NCBI RefSeq assembly: GCF_002119405.1
Contig: NZ_MTBG01000001.1
Span: 248,001-312,000, forward strand
Source: Pseudoruegeria sp. SK021
GTDB lineage: Bacteria > Pseudomonadota > Alphaproteobacteria > Rhodobacterales > Rhodobacteraceae
Direction: 5' to 3'
Length of the DNA stretch: 64,000 nt
Shown: in pieces, positions 37,927 through 47,552 of the stretch
How the letters are laid out: each line of letters opens with the position of its first letter
Position numbering within the stretch: position 1 is the first letter of the stretch
Notes under the pieces: generated by a model
The model's input: the letters and a program-made list of their open reading frames with translations, nothing else
What the model was told of the DNA's origin: nothing
Database searches by the model: none
Translations under genes and position numbers: made by a program

Positions 37927-39081
37927 ATGACACGTCCCCCCTCCTCCGCCTCACCCGCCGAAAAAATCGTCCTTGTCCTTCAGGGCGGTGGCGCGCTTGG
38001 GGCCTATCAGGCCGGCGCCTATGAGGCGCTGTCACTGGCGGGAACCGAGCCGGGCTGGGTCGCCGGTATTTCCATTGGCGCGATCAATGCGGCCATCATC
38101 TGCGGCAATCCCCGCGAACGGCGCGTCGCCCGCCTGCGCGAATTCTGGGAACAGGTGTCATCGAACCTGACGTTTGCGCCGCTTTTCACCGGTAAGGCCG
38201 CCCGCAATCTGTTCACCGAAGCGGCCTCTATGAGCGTGATGCTGTCCGGCGTGCCGGGATTCTTTGCGCCACACCCATCGCCATTGCCATTCCTGCCCTT
38301 CAGTCCGTTCCCCGTGCGCAGTTATTACGACACCGCGCCGTTGGTCGGGACGCTCGAATCGCTGGTGGATTTCGACTATCTCAACGATGCCGGGCCACGG
38401 ATCAGTGTCGGCGCGGTCGAGGTGGAAAGCGGCAACTTTGCCTATTTCGACAGCAGACGAGACCGGATTGAGCCCGCGCATATCATGGCCAGCGGCGCCT
38501 TGCCGCCCGGGTTTCCCCCGGTGGCCATTGACGGCCGCGAGTATTGGGATGGCGGCCTCGTCTCGAACACACCGCTCGCCTATATCATGACCAATACCGA
38601 TCAGTCCCCAATGTGCATCTTTCAGGTCGATCTGTTCAGTGCCACCGGCACGCGCCCTGAAACTTTGGATGACGTCACGCAGCGCACCAAGGACATCCAG
38701 TTTTCCAGCCGGACCCGGCTAACCACTGACCTGTATAGCCAATTGTTCGAATTGCGCCGCGCCGCTGACCGATTGGCCGACAAGCTTCCGCTCGAATTGC
38801 GAGATGACCCCGATCTGGCACAGTTGCGCAATGCCGCCCCGGATGTGGCGATCTCATTGGTGCATCTGATCCATCGCAAACTGGATTTTGAAGGCCCGTC
38901 TAAGGATTATGAGTTTTCGCGCCTATCCATGACCGAACATTGGTCCGCCGGACAATTGGACGTCCGGCACGCCTTGGCCCACCCCGACTGGATCAACCGC
39001 GATGACGACGACAAGGGGCTTCGCGTCTACGACCCCGGCAAAACCCGCACATCGCGGCCCAGCAAGGGAACGCCCCTATGA
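37927..39081 (+). CDS. Patatin-like phospholipase with DUF3734-like C-terminus
   Basis: A 384-residue patatin-family hydrolase. [11 protein letters not shown] forms the oxyanion hole; the nucleophile lies in [10 protein letters not shown] (G-x-S-x-G) and the dyad Asp in [11 protein letters not shown]. About 100 C-terminal residues ([12 protein letters not shown]...) resemble DUF3734. The start is ATG at 37927 behind AAGGAA. Its stop overlaps the acetoacetate decarboxylase start (ATGA). Such pairs in alphaproteobacteria are linked to polyhydroxybutyrate/hydroxybutyrate metabolism, so an intracellular ester substrate is possible. Confidence 0.88.
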   Translation: MTRPPSSASPAEKIVLVLQGGGALGAYQAGAYEALSLAGTEPGWVAGISIGAINAAIICGNPRERRVARLREFWEQVSSNLTFAPLFTGKAARNLFTEAASMSVMLSGVPGFFAPHPSPLPFLPFSPFPVRSYYDTAPLVGTLESLVDFDYLNDAGPRISVGAVEVESGNFAYFDSRRDRIEPAHIMASGALPPGFPPVAIDGREYWDGGLVSNTPLAYIMTNTDQSPMCIFQVDLFSATGTRPETLDDVTQRTKDIQFSSRTRLTTDLYSQLFELRRAADRLADKLPLELRDDPDLAQLRNAAPDVAISLVHLIHRKLDFEGPSKDYEFSRLSMTEHWSAGQLDVRHALAHPDWINRDDDDKGLRVYDPGKTRTSRPSKGTPL

Positions 39082-39815
39082 AGATGTCCGACGTCGTCTC
39101 CAACGCCTTTTCCATGCCGTTAACCAGCCCGGCCTACCCCAAAGGCCCCTATCGCTTCGTCAATCGCGAATTCCTGGTCATCACTTACCGCACCGATCTA
39201 GAGGCCCTGCGCGCCGTGGTTCCCGAACCCTTGCAGGTCGACGAACCGATCGTGAAATTTGAATTCATCCGCATGCCGGATTCTACCGGATTTGGCGATT
39301 ACACCGAAGCCGGACAGGTTATTCCGGTCAGCTTTCAGGGCCGCAAGGGTGGCTATGTTCACGCCATGTTTCTGAACGACGGCTCTCCCATCGCTGGCGG
39401 GCGTGAGATCTGGGGCTTTCCCAAGAAGTTGGCGCAACCGTCTTTGCGTGTCGAGCAAGACACCCTTGTCGGCACGCTGGATCTGGGATCGGTGCGACTG
39501 GCGACGGGGACCATGGGCTACAAGCACCAGACTTTGGACGGTGAATCGCTTCGTGCCGGGCTTGAGGCGCCCAGTTTCCTGCTCAAGATCATCCCGCATG
39601 TGGATTGCACACCGCGGATCTGCGAATTGGTGGAATATTCGCTGACGGACCTGACCATCAAAGGCGCGTGGGCAGGGCCGGCCGGGCTGGAACTTTTTGC
39701 ACATGCGCTGGCGCCGGTTTCGGCCCTGCCGGTGCGCGAAGTGCTGTCCGCAACGCACATCCTGACCGATCTGACCTTGGGCCTAGGAAAAGTTGTGCAC
39801 GATTATCTGGGCTGA
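39078..39815 (+). CDS. adc: Acetoacetate decarboxylase
   Basis: A 245-residue enzyme of the ADC family. The catalytic lysine lies in [14 protein letters not shown] (Lys116 or Lys117), equivalent to the Schiff-base lysine of the clostridial enzyme; [16 protein letters not shown] supplies the family's acidic residues. It should split acetoacetate to acetone and CO2, although some relatives act on other oxo-acids. It is translationally coupled to the patatin gene. Confidence 0.9.
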   Translation: MKMSDVVSNAFSMPLTSPAYPKGPYRFVNREFLVITYRTDLEALRAVVPEPLQVDEPIVKFEFIRMPDSTGFGDYTEAGQVIPVSFQGRKGGYVHAMFLNDGSPIAGGREIWGFPKKLAQPSLRVEQDTLVGTLDLGSVRLATGTMGYKHQTLDGESLRAGLEAPSFLLKIIPHVDCTPRICELVEYSLTDLTIKGAWAGPAGLELFAHALAPVSALPVREVLSATHILTDLTLGLGKVVHDYLG

Positions 39816-40230
39816 AACTGCTCTGGCCCAACAGCAACGTGCGGGCGGCGTTTTCTTGAACACATCAGAGCCGAGATTATAGGGAAGCAGCCCCGGCAGT
39901 ATTGCTGAACGTGACTTGATTTCAAAAGTGGTGCGGGTGAAGGGACTCGAACCCCCACGCCATAGGCGCCAGAACCTAAATCTGGTGCGTCTACCAGTTC
40001 CGCCACACCCGCACGCTGGCCGACAACGTCGTTCTTTGTCTTCAGCCTAGGCGGCTTCTAGCAAAGCCTTCGGGCCGTGGCGAGAGGCAAAATGATCAGA
40101 TCATCACAGATCTGCATCCCACCGCCATGCATCACGTTTCGTGATCCGCATCGTCAAAAACATTCGTTTTTACTATGGCGCATCTTGGGATACCGGAGCC
40201 GGCAAGAGTACCCCCTTTTGGAGAGTGAAG
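39816..40230. other. Intergenic region around tRNA-Leu
   Basis: 415 bases holding tRNA-Leu on the complement. Apart from the tRNA I see no gene; the right part leads into the ribosome-binding site of the frameshifted small gene at 40231. Confidence 0.5.
39929..40012 (-). tRNA. tRNA-Leu (anticodon TAG)
   Basis: An 84-base class II tRNA with encoded CCA. Acceptor arms GCGGGTG/CACCCGC, anticodon stem CCAGA/TCTGG around TTTAGGT (anticodon TAG), long variable arm CGCCTATGGCG, and T-loop GGGTTCGAGTCCC. It reads CUA-family leucine codons. Confidence 0.96.
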
Positions 40231-40426
40231 ATGTCCCATTCCATGACAGGAACGGCCCCCACCGCAGCCCCCCCTGCGCGTCGGCGGCCAAACCGGTTGG
40301 ATCGTTGCGTTCTTTTTGGCATCGGCCCTGCTGGTACAGGCCGTATTTCCCCATGTGCCCGGCCAAACTCCGGCCCCGGTCACCGATTGGCGCGGCAATA
40401 GCGGCAGCCTGACCCAAAGCCGCTAA
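40231..40426 (+). pseudogene. Small membrane-protein gene broken by a +1 shift at a C7 run
   Basis: ATG at 40231 has a good GGAGAG (40220-40225). The first frame reads MSHSMTGTAPTAAPP. After seven Cs (40268-40274) the next frame continues as GGQTGWIVAFFLASALLVQAVFPHVP to a TAA at 40424-40426. Removing one C would join them into a ~64-residue protein with one membrane helix and a short periplasmic or cytoplasmic tail. It may be a true mutation, an assembly error or programmed frameshifting. I recognise no family. Confidence 0.5.
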
Positions 40427-40453
40427 GACTTGCGCAGCGCGCGGCCCCCGGGG

Positions 40454-41356
40454 TCAGACCCCCAACGCGCGCAAAACCCCGGGCAGCGCGTCCGGCAGGT
40501 CCTCGGCGATCAGGCCCGGCCCGACATGCCGCCCCGCGGCCCCATGCAACCAAGCGGCGGTTTCTCCGGCCTGCCCCGGCGCAAACCCACGCGCCAGCAA
40601 CCCAGTGATAAACCCTGACAAAACATCCCCGGACCCCGCCGTTGCCAGCCATGGCGCGGCGGCGGCACCGGTCAAGTGAACCTCGGCCAATTCCCCACCC
40701 GAACCGGCGATCAAGGTCACGCTTCCTTTCAGCAGAACAGTCGCCCCACATCGCGCCGCGGCGGCGCACACCGCCTTGCGCCGCGCCGGAAGCGCCGCCT
40801 CATCACATCCGCCCGCCAACGCCCCGGCAAGATCGGGAAAGAGCCGCCCAAATTCGCCGGAATGCGGCGTCAGAAGCACCCTTTCATGCAGACCGGAAAA
40901 CAACGCTTCCGGCGCATCGGCAAACGCCGTCAGCGCATCGGCATCCAAAACTGTCGCGCGGCGTGCAGCCAAAGCGACCTGCACCAACCCCTGCGTGCGC
41001 ACGCGGCTTTGACCGCCCTGCCCCGGCCCAGCCCCAAGGCCCGGCCCAAGACAGAGGGCGGTCAACCGCGCATCCCCAAGCGCATCGTGCAACGCGTCTG
41101 CGTTTCCCAGCACCCGCACCATGACCGCAGTTAACTGACCGGCATTTTCGGCCAGCGCGTCCGGGGGACAGCCCAGCGTCACCAGCCCGGCCCCGATTCG
41201 CAGCGCCGCCCGGGCTGCCAATCGTGCCGCACCGCCATGCCCCGCCCCGCCTGACAGAACCAGCGCATGACCGTGATCGTATTTGTGCTGATCTGCGGAT
41301 TTCGACAGCTGTGCCACCAAATCGGGCGACAAGCCTTGTGCGGTTACCGCGCTCAT
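40454..41356 (-). CDS. nnrD: NAD(P)H-hydrate dehydratase, standalone (no epimerase domain)
   Basis: A 300-residue ribokinase-like YjeF_C domain that repairs damaged NAD(P)H hydrates. HKYDHGHALVLSGGAGHGGAARL opens the domain, LLTPHSGEFGRLFP and AAPWLATAGSGDVLSGFITG supply substrate and nucleotide contacts. In related bacteria the domain is fused after an NnrE epimerase domain beside glnB; here only about 20 residues precede it. The ATG at 41356 overlaps the stop of a 58-codon reading frame (ATGA). An epimerase must be encoded elsewhere or is missing. Confidence 0.9.
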   Translation of the reverse strand: MSAVTAQGLSPDLVAQLSKSADQHKYDHGHALVLSGGAGHGGAARLAARAALRIGAGLVTLGCPPDALAENAGQLTAVMVRVLGNADALHDALGDARLTALCLGPGLGAGPGQGGQSRVRTQGLVQVALAARRATVLDADALTAFADAPEALFSGLHERVLLTPHSGEFGRLFPDLAGALAGGCDEAALPARRKAVCAAAARCGATVLLKGSVTLIAGSGGELAEVHLTGAAAAPWLATAGSGDVLSGFITGLLARGFAPGQAGETAAWLHGAAGRHVGPGLIAEDLPDALPGVLRALGV

Positions 41357-41529
41357 CGCCCTGCCCGCATGGCGGCGATCCGTCCATCCCCATTCCATAA
41401 GCTCACAGCCACCCCCTTGGGTGACGGGACCGGAAACGCCAATCGCGCCAGAATCTCACTGCTCGTCATCCCCGGTTGACCTGTCGCATCGCCCCGACTG
41501 AGGCGCACCCTTGTCTGGCAAGTTTTCAT
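41353..41529 (-). CDS. 58-residue protein translationally coupled to nnrD
   Basis: A small frame starting ATG at 41529 with AAAAAGG about 6 bases upstream and ending in an ATGA overlap with nnrD. It reads MKTCQTRVRLSRGDATGQ..., basic, with a PVPSPKGVAVSL middle and no membrane segment. I do not recognise it. It occupies the place where the epimerase domain normally lies but does not resemble its start. The overlap and ribosome site are the support; it could simply be a leader reading frame. Confidence 0.45.
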   Translation of the reverse strand: MKTCQTRVRLSRGDATGQPGMTSSEILARLAFPVPSPKGVAVSLWNGDGRIAAMRAGR

Positions 41530-41633
41530 TTCGCTGCCTTTTTGTGCGTATCGCCCAAATTTCAATCAACCGACTGAGATTCCCACGAGCCAATCTTGCA
41601 TCACCCCCCTAGCCAATTGAAGCGATACGGTGA

Positions 41634-42017
<384 letters not shown>

Positions 42018-42092
42018 GCCCAGAACACACTCCCCGGATCACACGGCCCCGGGGTTCTACCCGAAAACGCAAGCAAGAGGAAACTAGGTCAC

Positions 42093-43499
42093 ATGAGCAA
42101 TGAAGCTGTTCTCAAGACCATCAAGGACGAAGAAGTCGAATACGTGGATATTCGCTTTACCGATCCGCGCGGCAAACTTCAGCACGTCACTGTTGTGGCG
42201 GACCTCGTCGATGAAGATTTCCTCGAGGAAGGCTTCATGTTCGACGGCTCTTCGATTGCCGGCTGGAAGGGCATTGAAGAATCCGACATGAAACTGATGC
42301 CGGATCCCGATAGCGTCTACATCGATCCGTTCTACGCTGAGAAAACCCTGTGCATCCATTGCACCGTGGTCGAGCCCGACACCGGCGAGCGTTACTCTCG
42401 CGACCCGCGCGGCACCGCGCAGAACGCCGAAGCCTATCTGAAGTCCTCGGGCATCGGCGATACCGCCTATATGGGTCCGGAAGCTGAATTTTTCCTGTTC
42501 GACGACGTCCGCTTTCAGGTCAGCACCAACAAAGTCTCGTATCAGGTCGACGCACAAGACGGCTCGTGGAACACCGACACCGAATACGAAATGGGCAATA
42601 CCGGCCACCGTCCGGGCATCAAGGGCGGCTATTTCCCGGTCAACCCAGTGGACGATGCGCAAGACATTCGCGGCGAGATGCTCTCGACCATGAAGCGCAT
42701 GGGCATGAAGGTCGACAAGCACCACCACGAAGTGGCGTCCTGCCAGCACGAACTGGGCCTGATCTTCGGCACCCTGACCAAGCAAGCCGACGAGATCCAG
42801 AAGTACAAATATGTCGTGCACAACGTGGCCCAAGCCTATGGCAAGACCGCGACCTTTATGGCCAAGCCAATCTCGGGTGACAACGGCACCGGCATGCACG
42901 TCAACATGTCGATCTTCAAGGATGGTAAGCCCCTGTTCGCAGGTGACAAATATGCCGACCTGTCCGACGAAGCGTTGTACTTCATCGGCGGCATCCTGAA
43001 GCACGCCAAGTCGCTCAATGCTTTCACCAACCCGGGCACCAACAGCTACAAGCGCCTGATCCCCGGTTTTGAAGCCCCGGTTCTGCGGGCCTACTCGGCT
43101 TCGAACCGGTCCGGTTGTGTCCGCATTCCGTTCGCAGAAAGCCCCAAGGCCAAGCGCGTCGAAGCCCGTTTCCCGGACCCGACCGCCAACCCTTATCTGG
43201 CCTTCGCAGCCCTGCTGATGGCCGGCCTCGACGGGATCAAGAACAAGATCCACCCCGGCGAAGCCAGCGACAAGGACCTCTACGATCTGCCGCCGGAAGA
43301 ACTGGCCAGCATCCCCACCGTTTGCGCCAGCTTGCGCGAAGCGCTGGACGAGCTGCAGGCAGATCACGAGTATCTTCTGGCCGGTGACGTGTTCACCAAA
43401 GACCAGATCGATGCCTATTGCGAGCTGAAGTGGCAGGAAGTGTACGCTTACGAGCACACGCCGCACCCGATCGAGTTCAAAATGTATTACAGCAGCTGA
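42093..43499 (+). CDS. glnA: Glutamine synthetase type I
   Basis: A 468-residue GSI-beta enzyme forming glutamine from glutamate, ammonia and [32 protein letters not shown], the ATP-binding [16 protein letters not shown] and [17 protein letters not shown] segments are all intact. The adenylylation tyrosine lies in DLYDLPPEE. The start is ATG at 42093 behind AGAGGAAA. It is cotranscribed with glnB and ends at a UUCG-loop terminator. Confidence 0.98.
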   Translation: MSNEAVLKTIKDEEVEYVDIRFTDPRGKLQHVTVVADLVDEDFLEEGFMFDGSSIAGWKGIEESDMKLMPDPDSVYIDPFYAEKTLCIHCTVVEPDTGERYSRDPRGTAQNAEAYLKSSGIGDTAYMGPEAEFFLFDDVRFQVSTNKVSYQVDAQDGSWNTDTEYEMGNTGHRPGIKGGYFPVNPVDDAQDIRGEMLSTMKRMGMKVDKHHHEVASCQHELGLIFGTLTKQADEIQKYKYVVHNVAQAYGKTATFMAKPISGDNGTGMHVNMSIFKDGKPLFAGDKYADLSDEALYFIGGILKHAKSLNAFTNPGTNSYKRLIPGFEAPVLRAYSASNRSGCVRIPFAESPKAKRVEARFPDPTANPYLAFAALLMAGLDGIKNKIHPGEASDKDLYDLPPEELASIPTVCASLREALDELQADHEYLLAGDVFTKDQIDAYCELKWQEVYAYEHTPHPIEFKMYYSS

Positions 43500-43528
43500 T
43501 CGTCGATCAGAGGCCGTAACGAGTATCA

Positions 43529-43556
43529 GGGGGCGCCTTCGGGCGTCCCCTTTTTT
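43529..43556 (+). terminator. glnA terminator with UUCG loop
   Basis: GGGGGCGCC and GGCGTCCCC form a 9-bp stem (one G-T) around TTCG, followed by T6. Confidence 0.93.
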
Positions 43557-43602
43557 GATGTCTGCTGAAAGTCACACAGCCCAACACACCAGCGCCCGGC
43601 AC

Positions 43603-43633
43603 AAAAAAAGGGCGCCTCTTAAGGCGCCCTTTT
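43603..43633. terminator. Terminator of the RhlE-like helicase gene
   Basis: AAAAGGGCGCCT and AGGCGCCCTTTT form a 12-bp stem with a short loop and flanking A and T runs, so it can act in both directions. It lies just after the convergent helicase stop. Confidence 0.88.
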
Positions 43634-43642
43634 CATCATTTG

Positions 43643-44914
43643 TTACGCGGCTTGGCGTGACTTTCGGCGTTGTCCGCCAGCGGCCCCACCGGGGCGCCGA
43701 CGCCGCTGACCGTTGCCAGCCCCACCAGCACCGCCGCCGCCACCACCACCGCCGCCACTGCGGCCTTTCTTGGCACCGGCTTCGATTTGCCAAGGCGTTC
43801 CGCCCGCGACCGGAATGGAGATTTTCATCACCTTCTCAATGTCGCGCAATTCGCCCATCTCATCGGGCGCGCAGAATGCAACCGCAGCACCATCGGCCCC
43901 GGCGCGCGCAGTGCGGCCGATCCGGTGGATATAGTTCTCGGCCACGTTCGGCAGATCGAAGTTATAGACGTGACGCACACCCGGAATGTCGATCCCACGC
44001 GCCGCAACGTCAGTCGCCACAAGCACTTTGATCTGACCGGCCTTAAACGCCGAAATTGCCCGCTCGCGCTGACCTTGGCTACGATTGCCGTGGATGGCGA
44101 CGGTATCAAACCCGGCACGCTCCAAGGATTTCGACAACCGGTCGGCACCGTGCTTGGTGCGCGAAAAGACCAAAGCCATCTCGCTGCGGTGCTTGCCCAG
44201 CAACTTGATCAGCAGATCGGTCTTGTCGCCCTTGGTGACAAAATGCACCGCTTGCGTCACCTTGTCGGCAGCCTTGCCCGGAGGCGACACTTCCACCCTG
44301 ACCGGATCGGTCAGATAGGCTTGTGCCAGTTCCGCCATCTGCTTCGGCATGGTGGCCGAGAACAGCATGGTTTGACGCTCTTTTGCCAGCAGCGGTGCAA
44401 TCTTACGCAGCGCATGGATAAAGCCCAGATCCAGCATCTGGTCGGCTTCGTCCAGCACCAAGAACCGGGTCTGATCCAGACGAACAGCGCGGCGATCCAG
44501 CAGGTCCAACAACCGGCCCGGCGTCGCAACCAGCAGGTCGACGCCTTTTTCCAGACGCTTGACTTGCGCCACGATGCCAGCACCGCCGACAACCAGCGCC
44601 ACTTTCAGGTGGCTGCCTTCGGTATAGGCCCGCAGGTTATCCGAGATTTGCTTGGCCAGTTCCCGTGTCGGCGCAAGGATCAACCCGCGCACCGTTTTGG
44701 GATCAGGCCGGGTGCCGTCCACCGACAGCGCATGCACAAGCGGCAGGCCGAAGGCGGCGGTTTTGCCGGTCCCGGTTTGGGCCAGCCCCAACACATCCCG
44801 GCCATTCATGGCATGGGGGATGGCTTGGGTTTGAATAGGAGTCGGGGTCTTGATGCCTTGCTCAGCCAGTTTGGCTACAAGACGGGGCGCTAGGCCCAGC
44901 ATGTCGAAATCCAT
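43643..44914 (-). CDS. DEAD-box RNA helicase, RhlE-like
   Basis: A 423-residue RNA helicase with the compact two-RecA core: AQTGTGKTAAF, PTRELAKQI, VLDEADQML, SATMP, then VATDVAARGIDIPGV and HRIGRTARAG. The last ~45 residues are a Gly run followed by Arg-rich RRRRPGG segments, a typical RNA-binding tail. RhlE relatives remodel ribosome precursors or mRNA decay complexes. The start is ATG at 44914. A second, longer DEAD-box gene lies at 9408. Confidence 0.93.
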   Translation of the reverse strand: MDFDMLGLAPRLVAKLAEQGIKTPTPIQTQAIPHAMNGRDVLGLAQTGTGKTAAFGLPLVHALSVDGTRPDPKTVRGLILAPTRELAKQISDNLRAYTEGSHLKVALVVGGAGIVAQVKRLEKGVDLLVATPGRLLDLLDRRAVRLDQTRFLVLDEADQMLDLGFIHALRKIAPLLAKERQTMLFSATMPKQMAELAQAYLTDPVRVEVSPPGKAADKVTQAVHFVTKGDKTDLLIKLLGKHRSEMALVFSRTKHGADRLSKSLERAGFDTVAIHGNRSQGQRERAISAFKAGQIKVLVATDVAARGIDIPGVRHVYNFDLPNVAENYIHRIGRTARAGADGAAVAFCAPDEMGELRDIEKVMKISIPVAGGTPWQIEAGAKKGRSGGGGGGGGGAGGAGNGQRRRRPGGAAGGQRRKSRQAA

Positions 44915-45329
44915 AAATAGTCCTCACAGCGTGCGCCATAAAGACTGCACGCAAACACATACGCACCCCGCACAGACATGTGCAGGGCATCGCAAAGGCT
45001 GCGTCGCTGCCTGACAAATGGGCCGAATTGCCCAGCATGCCGTCGCGACGCCTGAACCCCTGCGTGATGTGGGAACCAGAAATTTGTCAGCGCCGTCGCG
45101 ATCTCCCGGGTTCGGGTCGCGGGCTGCTCACGCGGCAGCGGTCTCTGACAGAGGCTCATGTGGGGCTTTTCAGACGCTCTGTCAAGGGATTCCCGCCCAT
45201 AACACCATCGGTGCCGGGCATGTTGCAAACTGACCCCTTTGCGTCACCCTTGCGTGACCCGGCCACTTCGCCCCTTGTTCCAAGCCCCGCGCAGCATCAG
45301 TTTCATGGCAGCAATCGTAAAGGACAGCC
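44915..45329. other. Intergenic region between divergent helicase and hydrolase-OsmC genes
   Basis: 415 bases with no supported gene. It should hold both promoters and a possible helicase 5' leader. I found no strong hairpin or repeat. Confidence 0.5.
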
Positions 45330-46574
45330 ATGTCGACCCAACGTTTCACATTTGCCGGCCACGGCGGCCATGATCTGGCCGCGCGGCTGGATATGCCGGA
45401 CGGTCCGCATCTGGCCACCGCTCTGTTTGCCCATTGTTTCACCTGCGGCAAGGATATCCTTGCGGCCCGGCGCATTTCGGCCCGACTGGCCGGGATGGGG
45501 TTCGCAGTGTTGCGCTTTGATTTCACCGGCCTCGGTCACAGCGGCGGTGAATTTGCCAACACCACCTTCACCAGCAATGTCGAAGATCTGCGCCTTGCCG
45601 CACAGGCATTGGCCGAGCGCGGCCTAGCCCCCGATCTGTTGATCGGCCATTCCCTTGGTGGCGCGGCAGTCCTGCGCGCCGCGGGCGAGATTCCATCGGC
45701 CCGCGCCGTCGTGACCATCGGCGCGCCGTACGATCCCGCCCATGTGACCCATAACTTCGGCGACGCGCTGGACAAAATTCGCGCCGACGGCAGCGCCGAG
45801 GTTCAACTGGGTGGCCGCGCCCTGCGCGTCGGTGCTGCGTTCCTCGATGATGTATCGGCCAGTTCGCTCGCGCCCGCCGTCGCAGGGCTGCACCGCGCCT
45901 TGCTGATCCTTCACGCCCCGCGCGACAATACGGTCGGCATCGACAACGCGACCGAGATTTTCCGCGCCGCCCATCACCCCAAAAGCTTTGTTACCCTTGA
46001 CGAGGCCGACCACCTGCTCAGCCGCCCCGAAGACGCGGAATATGCCGCCGAAGTGATCGCGGCATGGTCGCGGCGGTATCTGGCGCTGCGCAGCCCTGCC
46101 CCGCCCCCGGATGTGCCCGAAGATGTGATCCGCGTCACCGAAGCCGACCCGGACGGCTTTCTTCAGGATATCACCAACGGCCCGCACCATCATATACTGG
46201 CGGATGAGCCTCGCGCCTATGGCGGCACCGACAAGGGCATGTCGCCCTATAGTCTGGTGGCGGCTGGACTGGGTGCCTGCACGTCGATCACCCTGCGGAT
46301 GTACGCCCGCCGCAAAGGGTTCCCTCTGACCGGGATCCGGGTGGATGTCACCCATAACAAGGTGCATGCGCAGGATATCGAAGTGTCGGTCAGTCCCCGG
46401 ATCGATCAGTTTCAACGGGTCATCCGGCTTCATGGCGATCTCTCACAGTCGCAACGGCAAAAATTGCTCGAGATTGCTGAGAAATGTCCGGTTCACCGCA
46501 CCATCGAAGCCGGTGCTAAAGTAGTCACCCATCTGCTGAACGAACCGGACGCGGCGACCGAAGACCCGGAATAG
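45330..46574 (+). CDS. Bifunctional alpha/beta hydrolase-OsmC protein
   Basis: A 414-residue fusion. Residues ~1-250 are an alpha/beta hydrolase with nucleophile elbow GHSLGGAAVL and the late DEADHLL; residues ~270-405 are an OsmC/Ohr domain (DEPRAYGGTDKGMSPYSLVAAGLGACTSITLRMYA, then KCPVHRTIE). The two OsmC cysteines (ACTS and KCPV) fit a thiol peroxidase centre that reduces organic hydroperoxides. The role of the hydrolase part is unknown. The start is ATG at 45330 with AAGGA upstream. Confidence 0.93.
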   Translation: MSTQRFTFAGHGGHDLAARLDMPDGPHLATALFAHCFTCGKDILAARRISARLAGMGFAVLRFDFTGLGHSGGEFANTTFTSNVEDLRLAAQALAERGLAPDLLIGHSLGGAAVLRAAGEIPSARAVVTIGAPYDPAHVTHNFGDALDKIRADGSAEVQLGGRALRVGAAFLDDVSASSLAPAVAGLHRALLILHAPRDNTVGIDNATEIFRAAHHPKSFVTLDEADHLLSRPEDAEYAAEVIAAWSRRYLALRSPAPPPDVPEDVIRVTEADPDGFLQDITNGPHHHILADEPRAYGGTDKGMSPYSLVAAGLGACTSITLRMYARRKGFPLTGIRVDVTHNKVHAQDIEVSVSPRIDQFQRVIRLHGDLSQSQRQKLLEIAEKCPVHRTIEAGAKVVTHLLNEPDAATEDPE

Positions 46575-46588
46575 CGCAGCGGGGTTAC

Positions 46589-47521
46589 TCAGCCCCGCGC
46601 CACGGCAAGGATCGCGTCGGCCTGTGCGGCCACGGCAGCGCGTCCTGCCGCGATCGCTTCGTCGGCGCGATGCAGTTCCAAGATCCCGATATGGCGCAGG
46701 TCGAGATCGATCATCACCTCGGGCGGGTCCAGCGTTAGCCGGTGCCGCAGCACCCCCTCGCAGAGGATATCGACCGCGGTCAGCACCACATCCATGTAAT
46801 TCGGATCGCGCAACCGGGGTTTGTCTGGCTTGTCCGGAACCGGCGTTCGCTCTGCAGGCCAGCCCAGAAGATTGCGCAGATTGTCTGGCAGAATGTCGGG
46901 ACGCACCATCCGCGAGAACAGCCCTTCGCTGACTTGCGGCAACGCCCGCGCTGCCCAAAGCGGCTTGCCCATCGTGGCGTTCACATTGACCGCAATCACC
47001 CGGTTGGCCCCCATCGCGCGGCAGGGCGTGATCGGCACCGGATCGACCAGCGCCCCATCCAGCAGCCAACGCCCATCCAGAAACTTCGGCGTAAACACCG
47101 CCGGAATCGCCGTCGATGCCCGCACCGCATCGGCCAGTGGCCCGCGGCGCAGGATGATTTCTTCACCGCTGCTCATGTCCGTGGCGACCATGGACACCTG
47201 CCGCGGCAGATCTTCGATCAGTTGCGGCAGATCAAGCCGGGCGGCCAAACGCGCAATCTCGCCGCCTTCCACCAAACCGCCGCCGAACAGCTTGAGATCA
47301 ATATAGCCCAGAACGCCCTGCATCGTCAGATTGGTGGCCCAGTCCTCCAGCGGGGAAAGCCGGTCCCCGGCCCATGCTGCACCGACCAGCGCCCCCATGG
47401 AACAGCCGCTCAGATATTCGGGCACGACGCCAATCCGCGCCAGTTCTTGCAGAACGCCAATATGGGCCCAGCCGCGGGCGCCCCCCATGCCAAGCGCCAG
47501 TCCCAAGCCCTGCTGCGTCAT
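46589..47521 (-). CDS. Patatin-like phospholipase, RssA type
   Basis: A 310-residue patatin-domain protein. GMGGARGWAHIGVLQEL forms the oxyanion loop, GCSMGALVGAAWA holds the serine nucleophile, and LLDGALVDPVPI holds the dyad aspartate. RssA-like proteins are cytoplasmic or membrane-associated lipases of uncertain substrate. ATG at 47521 with GAGGGAA fits the family start. It lies 31 bp downstream of uvrA and may be cotranscribed. Confidence 0.88.
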   Translation of the reverse strand: MTQQGLGLALGMGGARGWAHIGVLQELARIGVVPEYLSGCSMGALVGAAWAGDRLSPLEDWATNLTMQGVLGYIDLKLFGGGLVEGGEIARLAARLDLPQLIEDLPRQVSMVATDMSSGEEIILRRGPLADAVRASTAIPAVFTPKFLDGRWLLDGALVDPVPITPCRAMGANRVIAVNVNATMGKPLWAARALPQVSEGLFSRMVRPDILPDNLRNLLGWPAERTPVPDKPDKPRLRDPNYMDVVLTAVDILCEGVLRHRLTLDPPEVMIDLDLRHIGILELHRADEAIAAGRAAVAAQADAILAVARG

Positions 47522-47552
47522 GCCGTCGTTCCCTCTGCCCCCCGCGCCTCGG

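Noticed and set aside
42084-43466. 460-codon open frame opposite glnA
   Set aside because: Codon-bias shadow of a highly biased gene; no recognisable family and glnA is certain.
43713-43790. Repeated CCACC/GCCGCC stretch resembling a DNA repeat
   Set aside because: It encodes the poly-Gly tail of the helicase on the complement, so it is coding low complexity.
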